Assembly (NCBI GenBank): GCA_004154925.1
Contig: QJNS01000183.1
Span: 1 to 64,000 of the forward strand
From: Monosporascus cannonballus
Lineage: Eukaryota > Ascomycota > Sordariomycetes > Xylariales
Direction: 5' to 3'
Length of the DNA stretch: 64,000 nucleotides
Shown here: positions 24,090 to 34,176 of the stretch, in pieces
How positions within the stretch are numbered: position 1 is the stretch's first letter
Layout: every line of letters starts with the position of its first letter
Made by a program: the position numbers and the translations under genes
Notes under the pieces: generated by a model
What the model saw: the letters and a program-made list of their open reading frames with translations, nothing else
Told to the model about the DNA's origin: nothing
The model's database searches: none

Positions 24090-25113
24090 TTAGTACTCGG
24101 ACAGAATCATGGACAGTCTCCCTCCGTCAGCCGCGAGGATAAGCCCATTACAGGATGCTCCCGCTCGACTTGCCAGATATAGTAGGCTGCCACCTATTTC
24201 TTCGTCGTTACCAAGTCTCGAAGGGATGAAGCGCGGATCATCATAGCTTTCCTTGCTAGGATCTCGCGTAGATATCGGTCTCCGGGCCACGTCGGATAGG
24301 AATACTACAGAATGCTATTTTCTTCGTTCTTTCTCCTTCATTTCCTTTCTCTTTGCTCTCCTATGTTTTAGATGCTAAATAAAGGGCGGCTGCGCTCACT
24401 TTCCCGTTCGACAATGTTCACTCTAATTTCATACTTCGCGAGTTGCGTGCTCGCATTCTTTGCCTTGTGAGCGATGGCAGCCTTGCTGCCCGTGTACGCC
24501 AGCGGCGAGCTTATGTGTTGGCTGTAGGACGAGACGTCACCCGTGAAGATGACCTGGCTCGGAATCAGGGGGACATCGCTGCCCTCCTTCTCGGATGGGC
24601 CAAAACCCCCCTGCAGCGTGCTCTTGCTTGTTGCCGGCATCGAGCAGCTCGAGGAATGTCAGCATCCTGAAGTACGCGCCTGCCATGTTGACATCGGACA
24701 TTTGCGTGAAATCGGCCATCCCCACGTCGAAGAGCTTCCGGCGCAGGTCGCGGATGGAGAGGCTCGGGTCCTACGGCTTAGCCGGCTCCGCGATGCCCGA
24801 GTTGGCGATCAGGAGGTTGACACAGCCCTCGCGTCGCTCGTGATGGCGTCCACGGCGGCCTGGAGCAACTCCTTCGACGCGACGTAGCATCCGAGTGGGC
24901 CGAGGCCGCTGTGTGCGGCTACTGCCCCCTCCAGCACTGCTTTCCTTCTCCCGAGGATGTACACCTTCTTTCCGCCAGCTCCTGCCAGCGCTTTGGCCAT
25001 CTCGATGCCGATCCCTGTGTCCCGTAAGATATTATAGAGTGTCTTTCTTGGCTGAAGGATGCTTACCACTTCCCCCACCGGTCACTACGGCCACCATCCC
25101 ATCAACCGGGAAT
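24090..25113 (-). pseudogene. short-chain dehydrogenase/reductase pseudogene
   Basis: Pieces of one SDR lie in order on the minus strand but in different frames. The N-terminal VDGMVAVVTGGGSG is joined through a 52-nt GT-AG intron (25,015-25,066) to IGIEMAKALAGAGG, completing the cofactor motif. Next come NLLIANSGIAEP (near 24.8 kb), the catalytic YTGSKAA (Tyr and Lys of YxxxK, near 24,480), and a C-terminus with RLGNDEEIGGSLLYLAS and NGLILAADGG. Breaks are a frameshift near 24,838, a TAG at 24,771-24,773, a frameshift near 24,620, disruption after VRVNIV-like sequence near 24,400, and a disturbed N-terminus near 25,100. The original was probably a cytosolic NAD(P)-dependent reductase of about 300 residues. 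It is unrelated in sequence detail to the SDR relic at 20.2 kb. Confidence 0.85.
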
Positions 25114-27189
25114 ACCCCTGAGTGTCCATGTTAATGACGATAAATGGCAATTGAAACATCCCAGAGTTTTGGCGACGCTAGAGTAGATATTGTGGTATCC
25201 GATAAAGAGTTGTAATAATATTGATCTACGGAGACTTTGTCGCTTAATTGAGGTACGCAACCATGACGGGTAGCTACCCATTAACCAAGAACAATAAACG
25301 ACTATATGTAGGACGTACCCGGAGACATATCCGTCTGTCGTTCTCGCGAGCGCCGTTAAGTCCGGACTTCTGGTTTGGTCCAGGGGAAACGGGGCCGCCG
25401 TGACTGCACCATAAAAGGCAACCTCTATCAATGTCATGACCGGGCCCCCCAGACGGATCGTTGAAATATTTTGGGCCTTATCGACGGCTTGAGCGCTCCG
25501 GCCGTAGTAAGTAACATTGATCGTTCGCTACGCGAGTTTAAGACGAAGATGCGGTGTTCGGAGATTAACATCTCTCGTTCCCAAGAAGAAGCCCGGGCCG
25601 ACGATTCGGGGCCTCGTGAGGCCGAGCGTTGCGCCGCCCTTCTTGATGGCAGTAATACCAAGTTTGGAGAGAGAGAACTCAAGACCCGGTACTGTCGTTA
25701 CAGCATGCATCCGTCCGTATTTAAGCCTTGAAAGACACCACCTCCCCTTGGATATTGGAGGCTTATAATAAGTCATTAACCAACTTCATGGAGTTGATCA
25801 TGCAGCTGCTTCGATAAGGTCCTGCCGTGCGTGCCTCATGCATACGCGTTTTCGGTTTCCCTCATGCGCTCAATATACGTAGCAGACCATTTAAGGGCTG
25901 GATGCTGTAGATTCTGCCAGATATGTAAAATCTCAGTTCATTGGAACTCTTTAAGGGATTATGTGTCACCAACGAGGATTGCCGATCTTTCTGGGAATTG
26001 GGCGTAATTAGTTAACGGATGCTTCTCAGGGGCACTTCGCGATAACCCTTCTCTGGAAGTGTTTCTACCCTCTCAAATATCATAAGAGTTAGCCGCAACT
26101 TCATAAGTGTCCATTACTTGCGCGAGTAGCGTATTAAGCATTATGAAGTTGTTGATATTAAAAGGTGGACAGGGGCGTGAAAGGGAAATTGTAAACCCCG
26201 AGATCTCTCACAGCACTCTGTGCTGGTTGGCAATCGGGCATCTAGTTAGCGCTGTGTGCTATCTAGGGTGAGAGGGTGCTGTGGACTTGTTAACTGAGCG
26301 GAAAAAGGGGTAGGGGTTTTATACTCCCAATAGTGAGAGATACTTCTGAATGAGGGACGCTATTATTTGACCCACCAACGCCATGCATAATATTGGAAGA
26401 ATAAACGAACATATCGTATTGAGCACTCTGGAAAATAGACTAGCTGCCATCGGTTAAACGCCAGGCAGGGCAGATTTGTATTACTTATATCACACCAGAA
26501 GGACTTAGTCAATGGCCGGGCACGGACCAAAGTCTCAACATATTCTTCGCTGTGTCGTGCTGCATGCCTCAGATCAGAGCAACCCCTGAAGGCAAAGCCC
26601 CTATAAATGCCTTCTTTTTTGGGGGGAATAAAGTTCCCTACCAAATTCTTGTAACTCTCTAACCGTATATTGGACTTTGACGTTTGGGTCTATCCCCTAT
26701 TACCTTGAACAATATGGTCACATCAAGCTTAAAGTCGAAGTTAATAAGATGCCCCCATACGTATTAGTGATGTCTAGAGCGTGGGAGGTACTATATGGTC
26801 GACCTGTCTTCCATATGTTATGATGCGACGGCCAAACCAGCTCAAGTCTTACTTTGGGTAATTTGATGTTCTTACTGCTGATCCAGAGTCCACGCCAAAC
26901 GGGGGTGTGTGAGCTTTAGCCCTGGAATCCGCAAGAGGAAGGTTTTGTATCATGCTAAGCCCTTCCTTGTCTGTAATTTTCCACCACTCAGCTTACTCCT
27001 CCTCAGCCAGGCCGGCGGCAAACGGTCCCCCGGGGACCCACACGAATCGGGTTAATAACTCCCGCAAGTCGATATCGAGCGGCGGGATATATCCTACCTC
27101 CTCCGTTAAAGGCATCTGCGCACCGCCTTTCTACACACTGCCGACAGCCATCGAATAACGTCAAGAAAGATATCTCCAAGAGAATCAAG
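25114..27189. other. intergenic, no gene recognised
   Basis: About 2 kb of mixed composition. Several short ORFs exist (minus 25,102-25,437, plus 25,471-25,731, minus 26,363-26,644) but none shows a known motif or a consistent coding pattern. Possibly decayed genes. Confidence 0.45.
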
Positions 27190-27877
27190 ATGTCGCTCGA
27201 AGACTACTCGAAAGCCCTCGCGGACTCCCTGGCTAAGGCGAACCTCGTACCCGGGTCCGCGGCGGGCCTCATTCCGGCGGACTTCAGGCCGACGACGAAG
27301 CTCGAGGTTGCCTTCGGCGACAAGGCTGTGGACCTCGGCAACTTCTTCCGCGCCGGAGATTGCAAGCAGGCGCCGAGCGTCTCGTTCGCCTTCGCCACCT
27401 CCGAGGCTGCCGATGACGCTGCCGGCGCCTCGTATTTACTCATCCTGACGGACCCGGACGCGCCCACGCCCGACGACCCCAAGTTCGCCTTCTGGCGGCA
27501 TTGGGTGGTCGGCGGCCTCAGGCCCGGCGCTGGCGACGCGGTTGCGCGGCTCACGAAGCCCGCGCTGACGGAGTATCTGGGACCTGGCCCGAAAGACGAG
27601 TATGTGATGGCTGACGTCCTTGCGCTTCGTCCGGCGGGACACGTGATGTACTGAGCGTGTTGATGCTGACTTTGTACGCTGCAGTTCGAAACCACACCGT
27701 TACCTATTTCTCCTCTTCAGGGAGCCCAAGGGGCTTGCGTTGACCAAGGAGGATGTGGGAGGCGAGGAGTTCGTCCAGCGACGGTCTTTTAAGCCGGCGG
27801 AGTTTGCCGAAAAGCATGGGCTGAAGATCGTCTCTGTCAATTGGATGACATGCGCTGGCGATGGCTGGACGGGATAA
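27190..27877 (+). CDS. phosphatidylethanolamine-binding (PEBP) family protein
   Basis: Two exons, 27,190-27,599 and 27,685-27,877, encode 200 residues. The intron has a GTATGT donor and CTGCAG acceptor. Splicing restores GPGPKDDSKPHRYLFLLFRE, the PEBP signature, which reading through the donor would destroy. The first conserved region is at residues 85-110 (LTDPDAPTPDD...FWRHWVVGGL) with the DPDAP anion-pocket residues and His104. The C-terminus ends in VNWMTCAGDGWTG. PEBP proteins are cytosolic ligand-binding proteins; yeast homologues include a carboxypeptidase Y inhibitor and TFS1-like regulators. No signal peptide is seen. GC-rich third positions support expression. The molecular role in this fungus is not inferable. 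Confidence 0.92.
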
Positions 27878-28594
27878 TCATAGATAGCGAAATATAAGGC
27901 AAATTAAGGTATGATTTAGACGGACCCTGCGTATGACTCGAGGTTATATGCTTAAGTATATCCTCAATTCTTCTCCATGGGGATGCGGAGTGTCCGACTT
28001 TTCTCCTTGCGATGGTGGATACTTCTGGTTGATGCCAGGTTCGATTGATATTGAATCCAGGTTTCGACGGCCCCCTTACATTGGGCTCTGTAATTACTGT
28101 CCACAACCTAATACCGTCAGCGATATCGATTAGGCTTTCAAGTTATGACCTTCATCTGCCATTCTGGTCATATATCTGTGAATTAACCCGCAACTACTGC
28201 CAGTGGCTTTTGTGCGAGAGAACATCTCCAATCATGAACAAAGATTATGTCATTGAGCGGAGAGTCATTTGTAGCGGACAAAGGATCACTTGACTCCTAT
28301 AATACAGCTGATTGGCACGCCAATGGCTCAAACTTTCTTTGACTGTCGTAGCGCGTTGGTCACGACGTACCACGAGTCTTTCGCTGTTCGCATCAAAAGG
28401 GCTATAATGGCATTGCTTTTACGCACCTTTATCCTAGGATCTCGTTCTGGCTTTGTATCTGATCTTTTGACCCTCCATTTACCACAGCGCTATCGTTGCA
28501 TTGAAGTTTCATATAATAGGCAGATTAGGCAGGGGCATAATAGACGGAACCTTTGCTCGGTGCTTGATTGCAATTGATAGATACAGAAACAAGC
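27878..28594. other. intergenic, no gene recognised
   Basis: About 0.7 kb between two plus-strand genes. Overlapping short ORFs in several frames have no coding character that I can recognise. Confidence 0.5.
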
Positions 28595-29227
28595 ATGGCG
28601 ACAATCCAAACAAGCAACTACCTCCCAGACATACAGCACCTCCTGGATATCCAGGGGAACCATGACGCTGTTGCCCTGGAGGTAGTGTGTGTCTGCTGCC
28701 GACAGAACAAGCTGGATGTCTCGCGGAGCGCCAGATACGCTTCCTCCGACCAATCAGTGACGGAGGACCTCAAAACTCACGGGCATCTCCCCAAGTATCA
28801 AAAGCTCGGGGTCGAGCGCACCGTCGCGCTCCCCTGCGGGCACGTGCTCGGGGACAGTTGTGTTACTCGCATGTTCATTAAAACGCCGCCGCCCGTGACG
28901 TGTCTCACGTGTGAGTATAAGATGCTCTTCGTGCCATGCGGACACTTCATCGCCCCAGCGTTGATCCCCGTCAACGTCAACGACCCCGTACGAGATAGAT
29001 TCCCGCTGACGATACCGGAAGGCGGTAAGGTCCCGAGTGCGTGCAAGGAGTGCAGGTGGAGGACGGTCCAGTCGAAGTTGTGCTTCGTGCTGGCGGCCGA
29101 CTGCGGGCTCTGCTGCCAGAGGGCAGAGCCACAGGGAATTAGTCACAACAATTTTTTAGCGGGTCATTTAGCCAAGAATAGAAACGCAGGGTTACTAAAG
29201 CTCCACAAAATTATGTTTATTTTATAG
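28595..29227 (+). CDS. RING-like cysteine-rich protein, C-terminus doubtful
   Basis: An ORF of 210 residues from the ATG at 28,595. Metal-ligand-type pairs are C32/C35, C81 and H83 with C89 (LPCGHVLGDSC), C103/C106, then PCGH at 114-117, C150/C153 and C170/C173/C174. The first set resembles a RING finger with unusual spacing (CxH then five residues then C). A ubiquitin-ligase role is possible but not shown. Up to about residue 179 the codons are GC-rich. After 29,135 the DNA becomes AT-rich and the last ~30 residues (from GISHNNF) look unlike the rest, suggesting that the original 3' end was lost or replaced. It may be a truncated gene. Confidence 0.6.
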   Translation: MATIQTSNYLPDIQHLLDIQGNHDAVALEVVCVCCRQNKLDVSRSARYASSDQSVTEDLKTHGHLPKYQKLGVERTVALPCGHVLGDSCVTRMFIKTPPPVTCLTCEYKMLFVPCGHFIAPALIPVNVNDPVRDRFPLTIPEGGKVPSACKECRWRTVQSKLCFVLAADCGLCCQRAEPQGISHNNFLAGHLAKNRNAGLLKLHKIMFIL

Positions 29228-30627
29228 GAACGCGGGTACGAAAGTGCTTTAGGTATTAACGGTAACGATGGTATTACAAATCGGTAGCATGCCCGATAAA
29301 TAACGTTTCATTACTTGGAATATAACATAATTAGCGTTGGTATTTATATCATAATGCAGAATAGGTATAGTTCAAAGTAGCTTTCCTTTCGGAAGATAAT
29401 TAAGCTAACTGGGCGAATAAAAAATATTGCTAAAAAGCTAGCGAAAAATTGTTGCGACTAACTTTTTGTGGCCTTTAAGCGGATAACTGCATACTTGGTT
29501 TAGCTCTGGAATAATTGGAAATTTGGTTGCTTGTCAGGAATCACGGATTGGGGTTTTTATGAGCCGTATTACTGTTTTCGGTTAGCGTAATTTCCGCTTC
29601 CGGTTACTGTGTGACTTTATGGTACCCCGAGGATATACCCGCCTTTTTCGACCTACCGAGGGTAGGTCTACACGAGCCACCTCCTAGGTTCTCCAGGATT
29701 TTTCCAAAACTGCAAAAGGGTGACTGGTTCGCTTAGCCTTTAAGTTATCGATAACACTGATCAGTCGGTGGTCCGGCGGATTCTGAGGATTCTGAATGGT
29801 GCTCGCAAAGATGTGGTCCGTGTAGACCCACACCCGGTAGGTCAAAAATGGTGGTAACTGCTGTCAGCGATCCTCATGTCGCATGGTTAGCGAGCGCTTA
29901 TCTGACCATATTATGGTTAACAGCTTCATAGTAGTTTGCAGATCGGGGTTAATGGGTGAGGCTATGCGGCGATCCGCGCTGAGCACCTGCATCGTTGATA
30001 GGTTAGCTAAAAAAAGAACAGCACGTTGGTCCACTTTCTGTTCGTGGGTCTATCATGTTGGAGTTGGTTTCAACACCCAGTTGTGGCAGAACTTTTAATA
30101 GATCTCGACGAAATAGGATTCCCAATAGTAAGCACAGAGTTCTCTCCAGAGCAACTGTCCCAGTCGTAAGCCGACTGGCCGCATGTAACACTGCAACAAC
30201 ACTGCAATAACTGTGACACTCAGCCACATTCTGGCCTCGTTTTATAGTGGATATTGTCCAAGTATGGTGTTGGGATCCTCATCCTGGCAGCTATCTTGGT
30301 TCTTGCCTTGTCATTGTGTCGCCGCACTTTAATAGGATCATACAACTCCAGGCGGCGGTATATAACTAGAGACCTGCCTCTAGGTTTTTGATATGGTAGA
30401 TGCGGACCTTCTAGCCTTGTACCTACATTCTACATAGATTCCCGTGTCACCGGAGTCGTTTCTCCCCTGTTCTCTCGATCAATCCTCTGGGTCTCAGGAG
30501 AGACTTATTTCCGCCTGCCGAATTGTAATCTACATAAATTCACTCCTTTCTGTGGCGGTTGCTGTGGTCACCAAGAACAGACCATTGAATTTCACAACGC
30601 ATCAGTCAGAATTACTTGGCAGACACC
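29228..30627. other. intergenic, no gene recognised
   Basis: About 1.4 kb. The first ~330 bp are AT-rich and could be a small decayed insertion adjoining the RING-like gene. The rest has short ORFs (29,883-30,098 plus, 30,003-30,227 minus) without recognisable features. Confidence 0.45.
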
Positions 30628-31313
30628 ATGCTGGGAATCGGAGCGGTCGTCGTACGCGTCCTGCTGGTGAGTTGACATTAACCCTGGTTTGCTGCGGTCC
30701 GACGTGCCTGACCGCTAAGGTAGTTCATATTCGGCGCTGTCGTTCTCGGTCTGTCGATTGGTTTGGCCAAGCACCAAGTTGTTGAATCAGTGCCCCCGGT
30801 CACGTCCTTCAGCGGTTTCGTCGGCGCATTCGGTCTTATTGTCACCGCGCTTGGTCTCCTGTCGTTACGATTTGAGAAGATCCCCATCAAGGTCGTTATC
30901 GCGGCGGATGCGCTCTCCGCAGTATTCTACATAGCTGCAGGCATCGTAAGTGACTGCCGTGCGCGCATCTCATCGCGTGGTAACCATTGTCGGATCACGT
31001 AGCTAACACAAGACGGCGTCAGGCTCTCTCGCTCGCGCTAAAGTCCGTCTCTAGTTGCTCGGCCGACGACCCGCTGTCTTTCACCCAGCGATTCGAGAAC
31101 AGGGTGTTGAATGGCGGCTGCGAGGAGATTGACGGGCGACCATGGTGTTACTCGGGCGACGGGGACAGCGGCGAAGACTTTACCCCGGGGAGGTGCAAGC
31201 GTGCCAGGGCCGACAACGTGTTTGAGTACTTCGGCTTCATCCTTGCCATCGCCGTCATCGTCATCACGTACCTGGCGCACAGACGTGGTGGGACCACGAG
31301 CACGTACGTCTAG
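30628..31313 (+). CDS. MARVEL-type four-helix membrane protein with a mini first exon
   Basis: Three exons, 30,628-30,666 (13 codons), 30,724-30,945 and 31,023-31,313, encode 183 residues. Donors are GTGAGT and GTAAGT, acceptors GGTAG and GTCAG; both introns are phase 0, and intron 2 has a GCTAAC branch-like site. Joining exons 1 and 2 builds the first helix (LGIGAVVVRVLLFIFGAVVL). Further helices are SGFVGAFGLIVTALGLLS, VVIAADALSAVFYIAAGIAL and EYFGFILAIAVIVITYLA. A hydrophilic Cys-containing loop (C-A-D-D...C-E-E...C-Y...C-K) lies between helices 3 and 4. This is the fungal MARVEL layout, probably plasma membrane. The short C-terminal tail ends RRGGTTSTYV. Confidence 0.85.
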
Positions 31314-32193
31314 TGGACCTAGGGGCCCATAAACGTACCCGGAGCATCTAGTGATAGTACCACAACGCGCAGCACATAAGTCATCCGCGTCAGGGCTCGA
31401 TTTGTAGGAGGACAAGTGAGCCGTGACGCGTGAGTTAGATACCCCACCAAGTTCCTCGTTACTCCTACGGCGAATTTAGTCCTGGTTTCCAAGCTGTTGA
31501 CAGAACCTTCAACTACTAGTCGAGGTCTTACGGTTACCGCCAGAGACAGGAGGAGGTATCTAATCTTCTCCTTGAATCAAATCAGGACGGAAGACCTGCA
31601 TGCCGAGTTTGCGGGTGGATGAAGGAGCATAGTACAGGGGTAAATAATGAAAATTCATGGCCCATAGGAAGCATATATAGAGCGGGCATCGAAGGAGGGC
31701 CCCGAACATTCTTAGAAGCAAACAGGTCTTGGTGGGCTTCATTTTATAACCATGCGAAAGCATTTCCAAAGTCCCGGTTGCTAACAGGCTTGGCAAGAGG
31801 CCAGTCCCCACCTCGGAAAGTCGAAAGTATCAGCACATGTGCTCCATCTTTTATCTTATTGGACGATTTAGGAGCGTCCTCAGCTCAATATGTCGTGGCA
31901 AGAACTCAGTGGATAGCACACGAGGAGATCTTAGAAGATGCCTCGAGTTGTATGCGCATGTACCAGAGTTCTTTGCGATCCTCCTTCCGCGTAAGACCTT
32001 GGTGTGGAGCGACATTACTGCTATAAGGGAGCCGCATCGTATCTGAGCTTTTGGGACTGCTCCTGATGCCTCAAAGCTCAGAACTTCATTCTCCAGCTTT
32101 CAATTCACCAACGAGATGATCAATGGCTAAAATAGTGAGCATTTAAACTAAATCCGACAGGGCGCACAATGACTAACAAGATACGCATTGAAG
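31314..32193. other. intergenic, no gene recognised
   Basis: About 0.9 kb. ORFs at 31,619-32,026 (plus) and 31,560-31,811 (minus) overlap each other and show no family features or codon bias. Confidence 0.45.
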
Positions 32194-33423
32194 ATGGGCC
32201 ATATCGTGAAAATCGTAGCGGCTTGCTGTAAGCGGCATCTTATTGGGTGGAGAGAAAGGTAGCGGCTGACAACGAGGTTAACAGCTCTCATCGCCAGTGC
32301 TCTCGGAGACTCCGCCCGTGGTTATACTAAGAACGGCCTGAAGTGGACCAATGCTGTGCGCATGAACCAGATCCAGGTCATTGGCACTCACAACAGCTAC
32401 CACCTTGAGGCGCCCGTCGAGGCCAAGCAGGTCCAGGCCGAGCTTCTTCCTAACGTCACCAACTACTGGTATTCCCACCCTTCCCTTGATATCCAGGCGG
32501 AGTATATGTCCGTCCGTAACTTCGAACTGGATATCTTCGCCGACCCGGACGGAGGCCGGTATGCCCACCCTCTTATCACGGAGCGCACCAGCGCTCAGCC
32601 CCCACCAGAGGGTATCATGAACCAGCCGGGTGTCAAGGTCCTCCATGTATCAGACGCCGACGTGTGGAATACTTGCCACACTCTCATCGATTGCTTGAAA
32701 GTGGTGAAGAAGTGGTCGCAGGCCCACCCCGACCACGTGCCCATCCCGTTCATGGTCGAGTTTAAGACCGCGGAGACGGGCTTCATAGAGGCGGGGGGTG
32801 CTACGCCTCTGCCGTGGAACAACACGGCGCTGCTCGACGGGCTCGACGAGGAGATCCGGTCCGTCTTCTCGCCAGAGGAGCTGATCACGGCGGACGACCT
32901 ACGCCGCGGCAACCTAACGCTCGAGCAATCGGTCCTTGCCTACGGATGGCCGGACCTAGACTCGGCGCGAGGCCGCGTCCTCTTCCTCATGGACAACGGG
33001 CCCGGTCCTATCCGCGAAGCCTACGCAGTGGGCCGCCCGAACCTCGAGGGTCGTGTGCTCTTCACCAACTCCGAGCCAGGTGAGAGTGACTGCGCTTTCC
33101 AGAAACTCAACGACCCTCGGGGCGAGGAGAATCTCGCCAACATCCGGAGGCAGGTTGAGGCCGGCTACTGGGTGCGCACCCGCTCTGACGAACCTGTGGA
33201 TACCATCCTCGGTGACAATGTCACGGGCATGCGGGACGCCGCCTTTGCGAGCGGCGCCCAGATCGTTAGCACCGACTTCCCGGCCTACGGCATGACAAGC
33301 CGCTGGCATGTGGACTACGCCGTTAGGTTCAAGGGTGGCAAGGCGGCCGTCTGCAATCCTGTCAATGCTCCCGCGAACTGCCAGGGTCTCGAGCTGGAAC
33401 CTGAGGAGTACGTCAGGAACTAA
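32194..33423 (+). CDS. secreted Ca2+-dependent phosphoinositide phospholipase C-like protein
   Basis: Two exons, 32,194-32,227 and 32,285-33,423, encode 390 residues. Exon 1 is only 34 nt. The 57-nt intron has a GTAAGC donor, a GCTGAC branch site and a TTAACAG acceptor. Splicing creates a signal peptide, MGHIVKIVAACSLIASALGD, absent from the single-exon ORF, which otherwise lacks an in-frame ATG before the conserved region. The mature part starts YTKNGLKWTNAVRMNQIQ and holds VIGTHNSYH, with a probable catalytic histidine, and FELDIFADPDGGRYAHP, as in the PI-PLC-C1 family. These enzymes cleave phosphoinositides; a secreted fungal form may act on external lipids. Several N-glycosylation sequons (NVT, NNT, NLT) support secretion. 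It precedes the secreted GH43 gene by about 750 bp in the same direction. Confidence 0.88.
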
Positions 33424-34176
33424 GTCTTCTATCTCAACCCCACATCGATACCACTAGCGAATCGGATTGCAATCACCGTCTAAACAGATTCAACCACAGC
33501 ACTTTAGATTAGATAAGCCGAGGGCATTCAATATTAAATGTAATTATAATGTGGATGGATGCCTGGCTTCTTTCACGAAAATTCTAAGGGCATTCACAAT
33601 ATTCAGATAATAGGTATTCCTACCTACTGTGCTCATTATCCGGTCCTACGTTTATCCATAGTACGCCATCTTCCAGGTTGTGTCCTTTGACGTAGCGTAA
33701 CGTAACATTTGCGGGGCTTCGGAAACGGAGTAGTCAGGGCATGCATTTGGTCTAGAGAAATAGTAAAATTGGGACGGTAACTTCCAGGTTTGCTCGGTTT
33801 TGAATGGGGTCATACAATACTAAATTCCACGTTATGAGAGATGGCAAGTACTTCAGACAGAAGGTGCCACACAGTACCTGAGGGGTATTTCAACTGGAGT
33901 CTAGGCTTGGCTTGTACCTAGGATCCTCATCATCATTAGCACCACCCCAGAAGATCTCCCGTTTTGAGGGGGATTGTGGGCCTCTCGCTAGCCTGGAGGT
34001 TGGGGAATTAGGGATGAAGGGTCGAACCCTTGCGACTTGCTCGGACCGAAAAGAGGACTCGCGCGTGAAAACGGGACGAAATGGGCGTGTCGTGGAGCTG
34101 TGCTCTATAAGACGGGCCTTTCCACTGTTTCTTCGAGGCGGCCGTCTCGGGCTGTCCTTCTTCAAACGCTTTCAAG
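33424..34176. other. intergenic, promoter region of the GH43 gene
   Basis: Noncoding sequence between two same-strand genes for secreted proteins. The ORFs at 33,890-34,250 on both strands overlap and have no recognisable protein. Confidence 0.5.
34104..34111 (+). promoter_or_regulatory. TATA-like box upstream of GH43 gene
   Basis: CTATAAGA lies about 66-73 bp before the ATG at 34,177, a plausible distance for a TATA element with a short 5' leader. The call rests on position and sequence only. Confidence 0.4.

Noticed and set aside
32266..32268. CTG codon as a non-standard start for the PI-PLC-like gene
   Set aside because: It gives a plausible start (TTRLTALIAS...), but a canonical intron with branch site and acceptor overlaps it, and splicing to the ATG at 32,194 gives a better signal peptide in the same frame.
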